64,000 nucleotides of DNA from Bacteroides congonensis (GCF_900130125.1 NZ_FQXY01000009.1:62001-126000); one strand, 5' to 3'. Counted from the stretch's first letter, positions 44,018 through 53,512 are shown. Notes: generated from the sequence alone by a model not told the origin. Program-made: numbers and translations.

Positions 44018-45289
44018 TCAGAACGCCTCCGTCATATTAAAGTAGAACAAATTCTGCTTATTCACCATATCTCTACCGAGGTCGAGACGTATATTCATCC
44101 GGGGCTGTACTTCGATGCGCAAACCTAAGCCAAGATTAGGAAGAACGCCCTCTATCTTGCCCGGAGTAGGGCCCATGAATCCGCATCCGCCCCAAGCCAC
44201 ATAACCTACGTGATTGAGCATCTTTTTCACCCATGTACTCTTGTCCGTATTTATCATCTGGCGGTATTCTGCCATCATTACATGAGATGACTTGTCGCGA
44301 AACTGTCCCATGTAATATCCGCGAAGGTCGAACGGCGTTCCGCTAAGCGCGTATTTCGTCAACGGTACATCTCCGAATACGTTTTTCGTCTGCACCGTCC
44401 AGGCGATTACCTTCCGTTTTCCGACAGTCTTGTATTGGCGGTAATCAAACTCCAAACGGTAAAAATTATCATCACCGCCGAATGCTTTGTTATACATCAT
44501 CCCGCGGAAATCCAGGTACATTCCCCGATAAGCATTAGCGGGAATGTCACGTGTGTCATAGGTCAGCAGAAAGCCGAGTCCCGAACTGAAATTCTTATAT
44601 CCATGCTCCGTTCCGCCTGCTGCAATATAGGATGGCTGATTAACCATTCCTTCCGCAGGTTTAGTAATCTTATCGTAATTCAAGTCGACTTGCGGGCCGG
44701 CAAAGAAATCGCTTTCACCCAGCCGGAAAAGGAACCACGGGTTCACCTGAATGCCACTATAACGATATTCACTGGTATCTTCACCACGGGGATAGTCTTT
44801 ATTGGTACTGTATCCGATACCGTAGAAATTCTCAATCGTATTTTTATAGGAGAATGTCCCGAAAATGCGGAAACGGTCGCCTTTGAAGAACAGTTGCGGT
44901 TTCGTCATCAGGTTCAACCCGCCCTTAAACATCAGCGCAATGGCCATCGGCACCACAGAACGTCGCTGGGTGGTATCACTCGGGTTCATCCGGAACGTCA
45001 TCAACGCGCTACCGCCTACCAACAGACCGAAGTCCGGCGTATAGCTGGGCCCACCTAATATATTATAGTGAAGATTCCGCTTTGCCACACGTTGGCGGCG
45101 TAACTCCCGTTTGGAGAGGGTGGGGATGGTATCTGACAAAGTGCCGTTACTATCTGTCCGGATATCATCACTGATAGAAGTTGCAGACATTGGCAGTTCG
45201 TCGCTTCTTACTGCTGTGCTGTCAGCCGTAGCCGACATACTATTGATGGACGGGAACATCATCAATACACCTATTATATATTTCTTCAT
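44018..45289 (-). CDS. Omp85-type outer-membrane barrel protein (BamA/TamA superfamily)
   Basis: 423 residues. A signal peptide (about 1-21) is followed by a short Ser/Thr/Asp-rich stretch, a basic segment (ELRRQRVAKR) and then a bacterial-surface-antigen barrel (about 80-423). Signature pieces are FGTFSYKNTIENFYGIGY, LTYDTRDIPANAYRG, TPFDLRGYYMGQFRD and GLGLRIEVQPRMNIRLDLG. There are no POTRA domains, so it is not BamA itself. It resembles the barrel-only, BamA-like proteins common in Bacteroidetes whose role is unknown. Monocistronic. Confidence 0.85.
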   Translation of the reverse strand: MKKYIIGVLMMFPSINSMSATADSTAVRSDELPMSATSISDDIRTDSNGTLSDTIPTLSKRELRRQRVAKRNLHYNILGGPSYTPDFGLLVGGSALMTFRMNPSDTTQRRSVVPMAIALMFKGGLNLMTKPQLFFKGDRFRIFGTFSYKNTIENFYGIGYSTNKDYPRGEDTSEYRYSGIQVNPWFLFRLGESDFFAGPQVDLNYDKITKPAEGMVNQPSYIAAGGTEHGYKNFSSGLGFLLTYDTRDIPANAYRGMYLDFRGMMYNKAFGGDDNFYRLEFDYRQYKTVGKRKVIAWTVQTKNVFGDVPLTKYALSGTPFDLRGYYMGQFRDKSSHVMMAEYRQMINTDKSTWVKKMLNHVGYVAWGGCGFMGPTPGKIEGVLPNLGLGLRIEVQPRMNIRLDLGRDMVNKQNLFYFNMTEAF

Positions 45290-45379
45290 AATTTCTTTCT
45301 GAGGAATTCGACTGCAAAGAAAACTCTTTTATTTTGATTAGTTTTGATACTCTTAGATAATAATTCTAAAAAAGAATCG

Positions 45380-45387
45380 TAAATTTG
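45380..45387 (+). promoter_or_regulatory. -7 box for the C1 peptidase gene
   Basis: TAAATTTG matches TAnnTTTG, 67 bp upstream of the ATG at 45455. Confidence 0.45.
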
Positions 45388-45454
45388 CGATTTTCTATTA
45401 CTATATCCGAAGTGTAATTGATTAATAAACTATTTAAACTAAATTATCATACGA

Positions 45455-46855
45455 ATGAATAAACGAATTTTATCAGTTTTTGTTTTCTGTGCTTTCTATT
45501 ATTCCACACAAGCGCAAGAAGTGAAAGGCGGCATCAGCGACGACATGATGCAGCAAATCAAGCAGAGTTACCAGAACACCCCGAATGACAAGGCCATCCG
45601 CAACGCCATCGGCAACAACGACATCCGCAAACTGGCTCTGAACCAGGACAACCTGAAAGGTATGGATACGCACTTTTCTATCAAAGTGAATTCCAAAGGT
45701 ATCACCGACCAGAAATCTTCCGGCCGTTGCTGGCTCTTCACCGGTCTGAACGTGATGCGTGCCAAAGCCATCGCCCAGCACAACCTTGGCTCATTCGAAT
45801 TCTCACAAACTTACCCTTTCTTCTTCGACCAACTGGAGAAAGCGAACCTTTTCCTGCAAGGCATCATCGACACCAGCGACAAACCGATGGATGACAAAAT
45901 GGTGGAATGGCTTTTCCGTCATCCTTTGAGTGACGGTGGTACCTTTACCGGCGTAGCCGACATCGTGAGTAAATACGGACTTGTCCCCAAAGACGTAATG
46001 CCCGAAACGAACAGCAGCGAAAGCACATCTCGCATGGCGAACCTGATTACCTTGAAGCTCCGCGAACAAGGGCTTCAACTCCGCGACCTTGCCGCCAAAG
46101 GCACAAAACCGGCAGCCCTCGAAAAGACTAAGACCGAAATGCTCAGTACCATCTACCGCATGCTTGTCTTAAATTTAGGTGTTCCCCCCACTGAATTTAC
46201 CTGGACGGAATACAACGCCCAAGGCAAGCCCGTCTCTACTGAAACCTACACCCCGCTTTCTTTCTTGAAGAAGTATGGTGACGAAAACCTCATCGGGAAT
46301 TACGTCATGCTCATGAATGACCCCAGCCGCGATTATTACAAGTGTTATGAAATAGACTACGACCGCCATCGTTACGACGGCAAGAACTGGACCTATGTCA
46401 ACCTCCCCATCGAAGACATCAAAGAGATGGCTATAACCTCTCTCAAAGACAGCACCATGATGTATTTCTCTTGCGACGTAGGCAAATTCCTCAACTCCGA
46501 CCGTGGTTTGTTGGATGTTAAAAACTACGACTACGAATCTCTCATGGGCACTACGTTCGGCATGAACAAGAAGCAGCGCATCCAAAGCTTTGCCAGCGGC
46601 TCAAGCCACGCCATGACACTCATGGCGGTAGACCTCGACAAAAATGGAAACTCAACCAAATGGATGGTTGAAAATAGTTGGGGCGCCGCTTCCGGTTATC
46701 AAGGCCATCTCATCATGACCGACGACTGGTTCAACGAATATATGTTCCGCCTTGTAATAGAAACAAAATACGCCACGAAGAAAGTCTCTGAAATCCTCAA
46801 GCAGAAACCCATCCGCCTTCCGGCTTGGGACCCCATGTTTGCGGAAGAAAAATAA
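45455..46855 (+). CDS. Secreted C1B cysteine peptidase (bleomycin hydrolase / aminopeptidase C family)
   Basis: 466 residues with a signal peptide (1-20, cut after TQA). The papain-type active site is complete: oxyanion-hole Gln86 in TDQKSSGRCW, nucleophile Cys92, His in GSSHAMTLMAVD and Asn in WMVENSWG. Length and order match PepC/bleomycin hydrolase, but those enzymes are usually cytoplasmic; here a signal peptide sends the protein to the periplasm or beyond. It probably trims peptides that enter the envelope. Confidence 0.92.
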   Translation: MNKRILSVFVFCAFYYSTQAQEVKGGISDDMMQQIKQSYQNTPNDKAIRNAIGNNDIRKLALNQDNLKGMDTHFSIKVNSKGITDQKSSGRCWLFTGLNVMRAKAIAQHNLGSFEFSQTYPFFFDQLEKANLFLQGIIDTSDKPMDDKMVEWLFRHPLSDGGTFTGVADIVSKYGLVPKDVMPETNSSESTSRMANLITLKLREQGLQLRDLAAKGTKPAALEKTKTEMLSTIYRMLVLNLGVPPTEFTWTEYNAQGKPVSTETYTPLSFLKKYGDENLIGNYVMLMNDPSRDYYKCYEIDYDRHRYDGKNWTYVNLPIEDIKEMAITSLKDSTMMYFSCDVGKFLNSDRGLLDVKNYDYESLMGTTFGMNKKQRIQSFASGSSHAMTLMAVDLDKNGNSTKWMVENSWGAASGYQGHLIMTDDWFNEYMFRLVIETKYATKKVSEILKQKPIRLPAWDPMFAEEK

Positions 46856-47108
46856 CCTTGTTTTGAGGACTCAACCAGTAACATGTCCTCAGCAGCGAAC
46901 ACGCCGCATGGGGATCGGCCTACTTTTTTCTCCGTCAAGCGAACGCCCGAAACGTAGCGTTAAGAAGGGCAGACTGTTTGAGCGTAGCGAGTTTCTGCCC
47001 TTTAGCGAAGTGCAGGAAGAGAGTGGGAGAAAAAAGTAAGCCTTGAATTTTTCTTTGCTTCTTTCTTTTGTTTCAAGACAAAAGAAAGATGATTGTGTGT
47101 ACGAACAC
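46856..47108. repeat. Nested inverted-repeat element in a 363-bp gap
   Basis: A 13-bp perfect outer repeat, TACTTTTTTCTCC (46921-46933) and its complement (47026-47038), encloses an inner 9-bp repeat, AAGGGCAGA (46965-46973) and its complement (46994-47002). Just downstream CTTTCTTTTGT and its complement form a third stem (about 47070-47097). The layout resembles a small non-autonomous intergenic repeat. No gene is convincing in the gap; the rest is a terminator and the nqrA promoter. Confidence 0.6.
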
Positions 47109-47150
47109 GAAAGGAATTACGGATATTTTTCCGTAATTCCTTTCTTTTTT
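47109..47150 (+). terminator. Perfect hairpin terminator before nqrA
   Basis: GAAAGGAATTACGGA pairs with TCCGTAATTCCTTTC, followed by T6. It is 254 bp after the C1 peptidase stop and directly ahead of the nqrA promoter. Confidence 0.88.
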
Positions 47151-47175
47151 CCTCTTTAATCACATTATTATTTAT

Positions 47176-47183
47176 TACTTTTG
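47176..47183 (+). promoter_or_regulatory. -7 box for the nqr operon
   Basis: TACTTTTG, 35 bp upstream of the nqrA ATG. Confidence 0.55.
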
Positions 47184-47218
47184 CGGCAAATTTATGAAAC
47201 CATTATTTTATTTATAGC

Positions 47219-48568
47219 ATGGCAAATGTAATAAAGTTACGCAAAGGCCTTGACATAAACCTGAAAGGTACGGCTGCAGAGACGTACACAACAGTGAAAG
47301 AGCCGGGATTTTACGCACTCGTACCCGATGATTTTCCTGGAGTGACGCCGAAGGTAGTCGTAAAAGAGCAGGAGTATGTGATGGCTGGTGGACCCTTGTT
47401 TATCGACAAGTATCATCCTGAAGTAAAATTTGTTTCGCCCGTGAGCGGCGTAGTGACAAGTGTAGAGCGTGGAGCCCGTCGTAAGGTACTGAACATCGTG
47501 GTGGAAGCTGCTGCAGAGCAGGACTACGAAGAGTTCGGTAAGATGGATGTCAACGTGATGGACGGCAATTCAGTGAAAGCTGCTTTGTTGAATGCCGGAC
47601 TGTTCGCGTTCATCAGACAGCGTCCTTATGACATCATCGCAGATCCGTCGGGTTTCCCGAAGGGAATCTTCGTATCCGCATTCGACAGCAATCCGCTGGC
47701 ACCCGACTTCGAATTTGCGCTGAAAGGCGAAGAAGCAAATTTCCAGACAGGACTCGATGCCCTCGCCAAGATGGCAAAAACTTACCTGAACATTAGCGTG
47801 AAGCAGAACGCTGCCGCGCTGACACAGGCAAAGAACGTTACAGTTACCGCATTTGACGGGCCGAACCCTGCAGGAAACGTGGGCGTTCAGATCAACCATC
47901 TTGATCCCATATCCAAGGGCGAAACAGTATGGACAATTGATCCGCAAGCTGTCATCTTCATCGGCCGTCTCTTCAATACAGGCCGCGTAAACTTCACGCG
48001 CACAGTAGCCGTGACAGGTTCCGAAGTGCTGAAACCTGCATACTGCAAACTTCAGGTAGGCGCACTGCTCACCAACGTGTTTGCCGGCAACGTAACAACA
48101 GGCAAAGACCTGCGCTACATCAGCGGTAACGTGCTGACAGGAAAGCAAGTGTCCCCGAACGGATTCTTAGGCGCATTCCACAGCCAGGTGACAGTCATCC
48201 CCGAAGGAGACGACATTCACGAAATGCTCGGATGGATCATGCCGCGTTTCAATCAGTATAGCGTCAACCGCTCATACTTTAGCTGGTTGATGGGGAAGAA
48301 GGAATACACACTGGACGCACGTATCAAGGGTGGCGAACGCCATATGATCATGTCCGGCGAGTACGACAAAGTGCTTCCGATGGACATTCTGCCTGAATTC
48401 CTGATTAAGGCCATCATCGCCGGCGACATCGACCGCATGGAAGCGCTCGGCATCTATGAAGTAGCTCCCGAAGACTTCGCGCTTTGCGAATTTGTCTGCT
48501 CTTCAAAGATGGAACTGCAACGCATCGTTCGTGTCGGACTCGACATGCTTCGCTCGGAAATGGCATAA
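47219..48568 (+). CDS. nqrA: Na+-translocating NADH:quinone reductase subunit A
   Basis: 449 residues; a soluble subunit on the cytoplasmic face that takes part in ubiquinone or menaquinone reduction. The opening VIKLRKGLDINLKG and the biotin-lipoyl-like VSPVSGVVTSVERGARRKVL are diagnostic. The central Rossmann-like part and the C-terminal GGERHMIMSGEYDKVLPMDI complete the family pattern. It is the first of six nqr genes in the standard ABCDEF order. In Bacteroides, NQR receives electrons from NADH and exports Na+. Confidence 0.97.
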   Translation: MANVIKLRKGLDINLKGTAAETYTTVKEPGFYALVPDDFPGVTPKVVVKEQEYVMAGGPLFIDKYHPEVKFVSPVSGVVTSVERGARRKVLNIVVEAAAEQDYEEFGKMDVNVMDGNSVKAALLNAGLFAFIRQRPYDIIADPSGFPKGIFVSAFDSNPLAPDFEFALKGEEANFQTGLDALAKMAKTYLNISVKQNAAALTQAKNVTVTAFDGPNPAGNVGVQINHLDPISKGETVWTIDPQAVIFIGRLFNTGRVNFTRTVAVTGSEVLKPAYCKLQVGALLTNVFAGNVTTGKDLRYISGNVLTGKQVSPNGFLGAFHSQVTVIPEGDDIHEMLGWIMPRFNQYSVNRSYFSWLMGKKEYTLDARIKGGERHMIMSGEYDKVLPMDILPEFLIKAIIAGDIDRMEALGIYEVAPEDFALCEFVCSSKMELQRIVRVGLDMLRSEMA

Positions 48569-48653
48569 GAGAATTAATAATTAAAGATTAAAAATTAAAA
48601 AATGATAGTTGGGACTTTGTGAAATCGTCTTCCGGTAAACACAGCGTAGTTAT

Positions 48654-48681
48654 TTCTCAATTCTCAATTCTCAATTCTCAA
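48654..48681 (+). repeat. Four tandem TTCTCAA heptamers between nqrA and nqrB
   Basis: TTCTCAA repeats four times without interruption, following an AT-rich tract (AATTAATAATTAAAGATT) just after nqrA. It lies within the transcribed spacer and ends 8 bp before the nqrB ATG. Such AT-rich heptamers occur widely in Bacteroides spacers. Confidence 0.8.
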
Positions 48682-48689
48682 TTTAATAA

Positions 48690-49862
48690 ATGAAAGCGTT
48701 AAGAAATTATCTCGATAAGATAAAGCCGAACTTTGAAGAAGGCGGCAAATTCCACGCATTCCAGTCGGTGTTCGACGGCTTCGAAACATTCCTGTTCGTG
48801 CCCAGCAAGACTGCGAAAACGGGAACGCATATACACGACGCGATTGACAGCAAACGCATCATGTCGATTGTGGTTATTTCGTTAGTACCGGCATTGCTGT
48901 TCGGTATGTACAATGTAGGTTACCAGCATTTCACCCATACAGGTGCCGCAGGCAGCTTCTTCGAAATGTTCATCTACGGATTCCTGGCAGTACTGCCCAA
49001 AATTATCGTATCTTATGTAGTAGGTCTTGGCATTGAGTTCGTTGTAGCCCAATGGAAGAAAGAAGAAATTCAGGAAGGGTTCCTTGTTTCAGGTATCCTG
49101 ATCCCGATGATCGTTCCGGTAGACTGTCCGTTGTGGATTCTTGCCGTAGCTACTGCATTCTCTGTAATCTTCGCCAAAGAAGTATTCGGTGGTACAGGTA
49201 TGAACATTTTCAACGTGGCGTTGATTACCCGTGCATTCCTGTTCTTCGCATACCCGACCAAGATGTCCGGTGATGCCGTTTGGGTATCGGGCGACAGCAT
49301 CTTCGGCCTGGGACAGTCAGTAGACGGACTAACCGTTGCCACTCCGCTGGGAGAAGCCGCTACAACAGGCGCTGCCCCTGCATTCAACATGGATATGGTG
49401 ACAGGTCTTATTCCGGGTTCTATCGGTGAAACAAGTGTGATTGCCATCCTGATTGGTGCCGTTATCCTTTTGTGGACAGGTATTGCAAGCTGGAAGACAA
49501 TGATTTCCGTATTTGTCGGTGGTGCATTCATGGCTTGGGTATTCAATGCAATCGGCATTGAAGGCAACGCTATGGCTAACATGCCTTGGTACGAACACCT
49601 CGTTCTCGGTGGTTTCTGTTTCGGTGCCGTGTTTATGGCTACCGACCCTGTAACTTCCGCACGTACGGAAAGGGGCAAATACATCTTCGGATTCCTGATC
49701 GGTGTGATGGCTATCGTCATCCGTGTCCTGAACCCGGGTTACCCTGAAGGTATGATGCTTGCCATCCTGCTGATGAACATCTTCGCTCCGCTGATTGACT
49801 ACTGTGTAGTACAGGGTAATATCAGCCGCCGCGAAAAACGTGCTATCAAGTCTAACCTATAA
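48690..49862 (+). CDS. nqrB: Na+-NQR subunit B
   Basis: 390 residues; an integral membrane subunit that carries covalently bound FMN and riboflavin and belongs to the Na+ path. Long hydrophobic helices run from about residue 54 onward. The conserved VATPLGEAA region is where the flavin-bearing Thr is found in the family. GGTGMNIFNVALITRAFLFF is typical of NqrB/RnfD. The 121-bp spacer after nqrA is larger than the other gaps but lacks a terminator. Confidence 0.96.
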   Translation: MKALRNYLDKIKPNFEEGGKFHAFQSVFDGFETFLFVPSKTAKTGTHIHDAIDSKRIMSIVVISLVPALLFGMYNVGYQHFTHTGAAGSFFEMFIYGFLAVLPKIIVSYVVGLGIEFVVAQWKKEEIQEGFLVSGILIPMIVPVDCPLWILAVATAFSVIFAKEVFGGTGMNIFNVALITRAFLFFAYPTKMSGDAVWVSGDSIFGLGQSVDGLTVATPLGEAATTGAAPAFNMDMVTGLIPGSIGETSVIAILIGAVILLWTGIASWKTMISVFVGGAFMAWVFNAIGIEGNAMANMPWYEHLVLGGFCFGAVFMATDPVTSARTERGKYIFGFLIGVMAIVIRVLNPGYPEGMMLAILLMNIFAPLIDYCVVQGNISRREKRAIKSNL

Positions 49863-49869
49863 ATACCGG

Positions 49870-50550
49870 ATGAAAATGAATACAAATAGTAATAGTTATA
49901 CTATCATTTATGCTTCGGTAATGGTTATTATCGTAGCATTCCTGCTGGCATTCGTTAGTTCTTCACTGAAAGCTACACAAGACAAAAACGTGCAGCTCGA
50001 CACGAAGAAGCAGATTCTTGCTGCTTTGAATATCAAGAATGTGGAAGATGCGGATGCCGAATATCAGAAATATGTAAAAGGTGACATGCTGATGAACGTA
50101 GACGGTACGCTGACTGAAAATACAGGCGAATTTGCTACCAACTACGAAAAAGAGGCAAAAGAACAACAACGTCTTCACGTATTTGTATGCGAAGTGGACG
50201 GTCAGACTAAATATGTAGTTCCTGTTTACGGTGCCGGTCTTTGGGGCGCTATCTGGGGATACGTTGCGCTGAACGAAGACAAGGATACTGTTTACGGTAC
50301 TTATTTCTCCCATGCAAGTGAGACTCCGGGTCTGGGTGCTGAAATCGCAACCGACCATTTCCAGAACGAATTCGTAGGTAAGAAGACGTTGGAAGGCGGT
50401 TCTGTCGCTTTGGGAGTTGTGAAGAACGGCAAGGTAGAGAAACCTGAATATCAGGTGGACGGTATCTCGGGTGGTACAATCACCTCTGTAGGTGTGGATG
50501 CCATGCTGAAAGCTTGTCTGGGTAGTTACATGAGTTTTTTAACTAAATAA
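49870..50550 (+). CDS. nqrC: Na+-NQR subunit C
   Basis: 226 residues from the ATG at 49870, 7 bp after nqrB; an in-frame start inside nqrB at 49840 is less likely. One membrane helix (about 10-32) precedes a periplasmic FMN domain. The flavin attachment motif reads DGISGGTITS, with the expected Thr. SHASETPGLGAEIAT is the second conserved block. Confidence 0.95.
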   Translation: MKMNTNSNSYTIIYASVMVIIVAFLLAFVSSSLKATQDKNVQLDTKKQILAALNIKNVEDADAEYQKYVKGDMLMNVDGTLTENTGEFATNYEKEAKEQQRLHVFVCEVDGQTKYVVPVYGAGLWGAIWGYVALNEDKDTVYGTYFSHASETPGLGAEIATDHFQNEFVGKKTLEGGSVALGVVKNGKVEKPEYQVDGISGGTITSVGVDAMLKACLGSYMSFLTK

Positions 50551-50568
50551 TAAGGAGAAGAAAAGAAT

Positions 50569-51252
50569 ATGGGACAACTGTTTTCAAAGAAGAATAAAGA
50601 AGTATTCTCTGCTCCGTTGGGAATAGATAATCCGGTTACCGTACAGGTGCTTGGTATCTGTTCTGCACTTGCTGTTACCGCAAAACTGGAGCCTGCTATC
50701 GTAATGGGACTTTCGGTAACGGTTATCACGGCATTTGCTAATGTTGTTATTTCACTGTTGCGCAAGACCATTCCTAACCGTATCCGTATCATCGTTCAGT
50801 TGGTGGTGGTAGCTGCCTTGGTTACTATCGTAAGTGAGATTCTGAAAGCGTTTGCTTATGACGTAAGCGTTCAGCTTTCTGTATATGTGGGTCTGATTAT
50901 TACCAACTGTATCCTCATGGGACGTTTGGAAGCATTTGCCATGCAGAATGGTCCTTGGGAATCTTTCCTGGATGGTGTCGGTAATGGTTTGGGATATGCC
51001 AAGATTCTGGTAATCGTCGCTTTCTTCCGCGAGCTGCTGGGTTCGGGAACTCTGCTCGGTTTTGATATTCAAGGACTAATAGCAAAGGCTCTTTGGTATG
51101 TTCATCTTGATGTGTCAAGTACTTGGCTGTATGATTTGGGATATGTGAACAACGGCCTGATGTTGATGCCGCCGATGGCGTTGATTATCGTAGCCTGCAT
51201 CATCTGGTATCAACGTGCACGTCACAAAGAACTGCAAGAAGAAAGTAATTAA
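50569..51252 (+). CDS. nqrD: Na+-NQR subunit D
   Basis: 227 residues with about six membrane helices. PLGIDNPVTVQVLGICSALAV and ITNCILMGRLEAFAM are family hallmarks. NqrD and NqrE form the paired inverted subunits that bind a 2Fe-2S centre in the membrane. A good AAGGAGAAG sequence precedes the ATG by about 9 bases. Confidence 0.96.
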   Translation: MGQLFSKKNKEVFSAPLGIDNPVTVQVLGICSALAVTAKLEPAIVMGLSVTVITAFANVVISLLRKTIPNRIRIIVQLVVVAALVTIVSEILKAFAYDVSVQLSVYVGLIITNCILMGRLEAFAMQNGPWESFLDGVGNGLGYAKILVIVAFFRELLGSGTLLGFDIQGLIAKALWYVHLDVSSTWLYDLGYVNNGLMLMPPMALIIVACIIWYQRARHKELQEESN

Positions 51253-51256
51253 TAAA

Positions 51257-51275
51257 GATGAAGAACTCTTCATCC
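51257..51275 (+). other. Small hairpin between nqrD and nqrE
   Basis: GATGAAGA and TCTTCATC form a short stem-loop within the 42-bp spacer. It lacks a T run, so it may affect mRNA processing rather than termination. Confidence 0.4.
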
Positions 51276-51294
51276 TTAATTCTTAATTGAAGAT

Positions 51295-51921
51295 ATGGAA
51301 CATTTATTAAGTTTATTCGTCCGCTCTATCTTTGTGGACAACATGATATTCGCGTTCTTCCTCGGTATGTGTTCATACCTGGCTGTATCGAAGAATGTGA
51401 AGACTGCCGTAGGACTGGGTATCGCCGTGACTTTCGTGTTATTGGTGACGTTGCCGGTCAACTATCTGTTGCAAACCAAGGTGCTGGCTGCCAATGCTAT
51501 CATCGAAGGCGTTGACCTCAGCTTCCTGAGTTTTATTCTTTTCATTGCCGTTATTGCCGGTATCGTGCAATTGGTGGAGATGGTGGTAGAACGTTTCAGC
51601 CCGTCGCTGTACGCTTCACTGGGTATCTTCCTGCCGTTGATTGCCGTTAACTGTGCTATCATGGGTGCTTCCCTGTTCATGCAGCAACGTATCAACCTCG
51701 GTCCGAGTGATCCGAAATATATTGGTGACATCTGGGATGCGCTTTCTTATGCACTCGGTTCGGGTATCGGTTGGTTGCTGGCTATCGTCGGCCTGGCTGC
51801 TATCCGTGAAAAAATGGCTTACTCTGACGTGCCTGCTCCGTTGAAGGGCTTGGGTATCACATTTATCACAGTAGGTCTGATGGCAATCGCATTCATGTGT
51901 TTCTCTGGTTTGAACATCTAA
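51295..51921 (+). CDS. nqrE: Na+-NQR subunit E
   Basis: 208 residues with six membrane helices. [21 protein letters not shown] and [16 protein letters not shown] contain the Cys residues that bind the membrane iron centre. It is a paralogue of NqrD in opposite orientation. Confidence 0.96.
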   Translation: MEHLLSLFVRSIFVDNMIFAFFLGMCSYLAVSKNVKTAVGLGIAVTFVLLVTLPVNYLLQTKVLAANAIIEGVDLSFLSFILFIAVIAGIVQLVEMVVERFSPSLYASLGIFLPLIAVNCAIMGASLFMQQRINLGPSDPKYIGDIWDALSYALGSGIGWLLAIVGLAAIREKMAYSDVPAPLKGLGITFITVGLMAIAFMCFSGLNI

Positions 51922-51939
51922 AAAGAAAGGAATAAGACA

Positions 51940-53214
51940 ATGGATATGAATTTAATATTAGCGAGCATTGGGGTATTCCTTGTGGTTATTCTGCTGCTTG
52001 TTGTGATTTTGTTGGTTTCCAAGAATTTCCTGGTACCATCAGGAGACGTGAAACTGACAATCAACGGTGAAAAGGAGTTGGAAGTGGCTTCCGGTTCTAC
52101 TTTACTGAATACGCTGTCTGTAAACGGAGTATTTCTGTCATCCGCTTGTGGTGGTAAGGGTTCTTGCGGACAGTGCAAATGCCAGGTGCTCGAAGGGGGC
52201 GGCGAAATCCTGCCTTCCGAGGTTCCTCACTTCAGTCGCAAACAGCAGCAAGACCACTGGCGTCTGGGCTGTCAGGTGAAAGTGAAAAGTGATATGTCTA
52301 TCAAGATTGACGAATCTGTACTCGGCGTGAAAGAGTGGGAGTGCGAAGTTATCTCCAACAAGAATGTGGCTACGTTTATCAAGGAGTTTATCGTGGCTCT
52401 GCCTAAAGGCGAACACATGGACTTTATCCCGGGGTCTTACGCACAGATTAAGATTCCTAAATTCTCAATGGACTATGATAAGGATATCGACAAGAGCCTG
52501 ATTGGTGACGAGTATCTGCCTGCATGGGAGAAATTCGGTCTGCTGGGCTTGAAATGTAAAAACGATGAGGAAACCATCCGTGCTTACTCTATGGCGAACT
52601 ATCCTGCCGAAGGTGACCGTATCATGCTGACAGTGCGTATCGCTACTCCGCCGTTCAAGCCGAAAGAACAAGGTCCCGGATTTATGGATGTAATGCCGGG
52701 TATCGCTTCTTCTTATATCTTTACCCTGAAACCGGGTGACAAGGTTATCATGAGCGGTCCTTACGGAGATTTCCACCCGATTTTCGATTCCAACAAGGAA
52801 ATGATGTGGATTGGTGGTGGTGCAGGTATGGCTCCGTTGCGTGCGCAAATTATGCACTTGACGAAGACTTTGCATACTACCGACCGTAAGATGTCTTACT
52901 TCTACGGTGCCCGTGCACTGAACGAAGTGTTCTATCTGGAAGACTTCCTGCAAATCGAAAAAGACTTCCCGAACTTCACCTTCCATCTGGCACTTGACCG
53001 TCCGGATCCTGCTGCCGATGCTGCGGGCGTGAAATATACTCCAGGCTTCGTTCACAACGTAATTTATGAAACTTACTTGAAGAACCACGAAGCTCCTGAA
53101 GATATTGAATACTACATGTGTGGCCCTGGCCCGATGTCGAAAGCTGTTGAGAAGATGCTCGACGACCTTGGCGTACCGGCGCAGAACTTGATGTTCGATA
53201 ACTTCGGCGGATAA
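51940..53214 (+). CDS. nqrF: Na+-NQR subunit F (NADH-oxidising)
   Basis: 424 residues. One N-terminal helix (4-27) precedes a 2Fe-2S ferredoxin domain with Cys70, Cys76, Cys79 and Cys111. The FAD site reads RAYSMANYP and the NADH site GGGAGMAPLRAQI. It takes electrons from NADH and hands them to the membrane subunits. The stop is followed by the palindrome CCGGAAGTTAACTTCCGG and then a terminator. Confidence 0.97.
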   Translation: MDMNLILASIGVFLVVILLLVVILLVSKNFLVPSGDVKLTINGEKELEVASGSTLLNTLSVNGVFLSSACGGKGSCGQCKCQVLEGGGEILPSEVPHFSRKQQQDHWRLGCQVKVKSDMSIKIDESVLGVKEWECEVISNKNVATFIKEFIVALPKGEHMDFIPGSYAQIKIPKFSMDYDKDIDKSLIGDEYLPAWEKFGLLGLKCKNDEETIRAYSMANYPAEGDRIMLTVRIATPPFKPKEQGPGFMDVMPGIASSYIFTLKPGDKVIMSGPYGDFHPIFDSNKEMMWIGGGAGMAPLRAQIMHLTKTLHTTDRKMSYFYGARALNEVFYLEDFLQIEKDFPNFTFHLALDRPDPAADAAGVKYTPGFVHNVIYETYLKNHEAPEDIEYYMCGPGPMSKAVEKMLDDLGVPAQNLMFDNFGG

Positions 53215-53271
53215 TTCTCCGGAAGTTAACTTCCGGTCGGCGAAATGACCGGAAAGATAACATAAGAATAG

Positions 53272-53322
53272 AGCGGGAAACCTGAAAAGCATATCAGCTT
53301 TTTCAGATTTCCCGCTTTTTCT
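53272..53322 (+). terminator. Terminator of the nqr operon
   Basis: AGCGGGAAA-C-CTGAAAA pairs with the downstream TTTTTCAG-A-TTTCCCGCT. A T run follows. Confidence 0.88.
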
Positions 53323-53375
53323 TCTGTTACGCTTCTTCTGTTACACTTCTTCTTTTGTGCTTTTTCTTTTTGTGC
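53319..53375 (+). repeat. Pyrimidine-rich tandem repeats, 14-15 bp period
   Basis: TTCTTCTGTTACGC, TTCTTCTGTTACAC, TTCTTCTTTTGTGC and TTTTTCTTTTTGTGC follow each other, directly 3' of the nqr terminator. Confidence 0.7.
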
Positions 53376-53471
53376 TTTTTCCTACCTGTCTTTCCGCTAT
53401 GCCATTCGGCTTTTTTGTGTCCGTTTTGAAGATAATCTCCTGTTTTTGCCTATACTTATTTATTATATTCG

Positions 53472-53479
53472 TATATTTG
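53472..53479 (+). promoter_or_regulatory. -7 box before the small ORF and helicase gene
   Basis: TATATTTG, 33 bp before the ATG at 53513, with a TTTG at 53445-53448 (a wider spacing than usual). Confidence 0.5.
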
Positions 53480-53512
53480 ACTGCCCAATAGAACTTAAAT
53501 ACATTACAGGTT

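Noticed and set aside
43841..44128. A 95-codon plus-strand frame through the 21-bp repeats
   Set aside because: It is made partly of repeat sequence, overlaps the end of the Omp85-type gene and lacks any family likeness.
46839..47039. A 66-codon frame through the nested inverted repeat
   Set aside because: Begins inside the C1 peptidase gene and is read through palindromic sequence; not conserved-looking.
47219..53214. Rnf complex instead of Na+-NQR
   Set aside because: Gene order ABCDEF, the NqrA N-terminal motif and the NqrF ferredoxin-FAD-NADH layout are specific to NQR; RnfB- and RnfC-type iron-sulfur proteins are absent.
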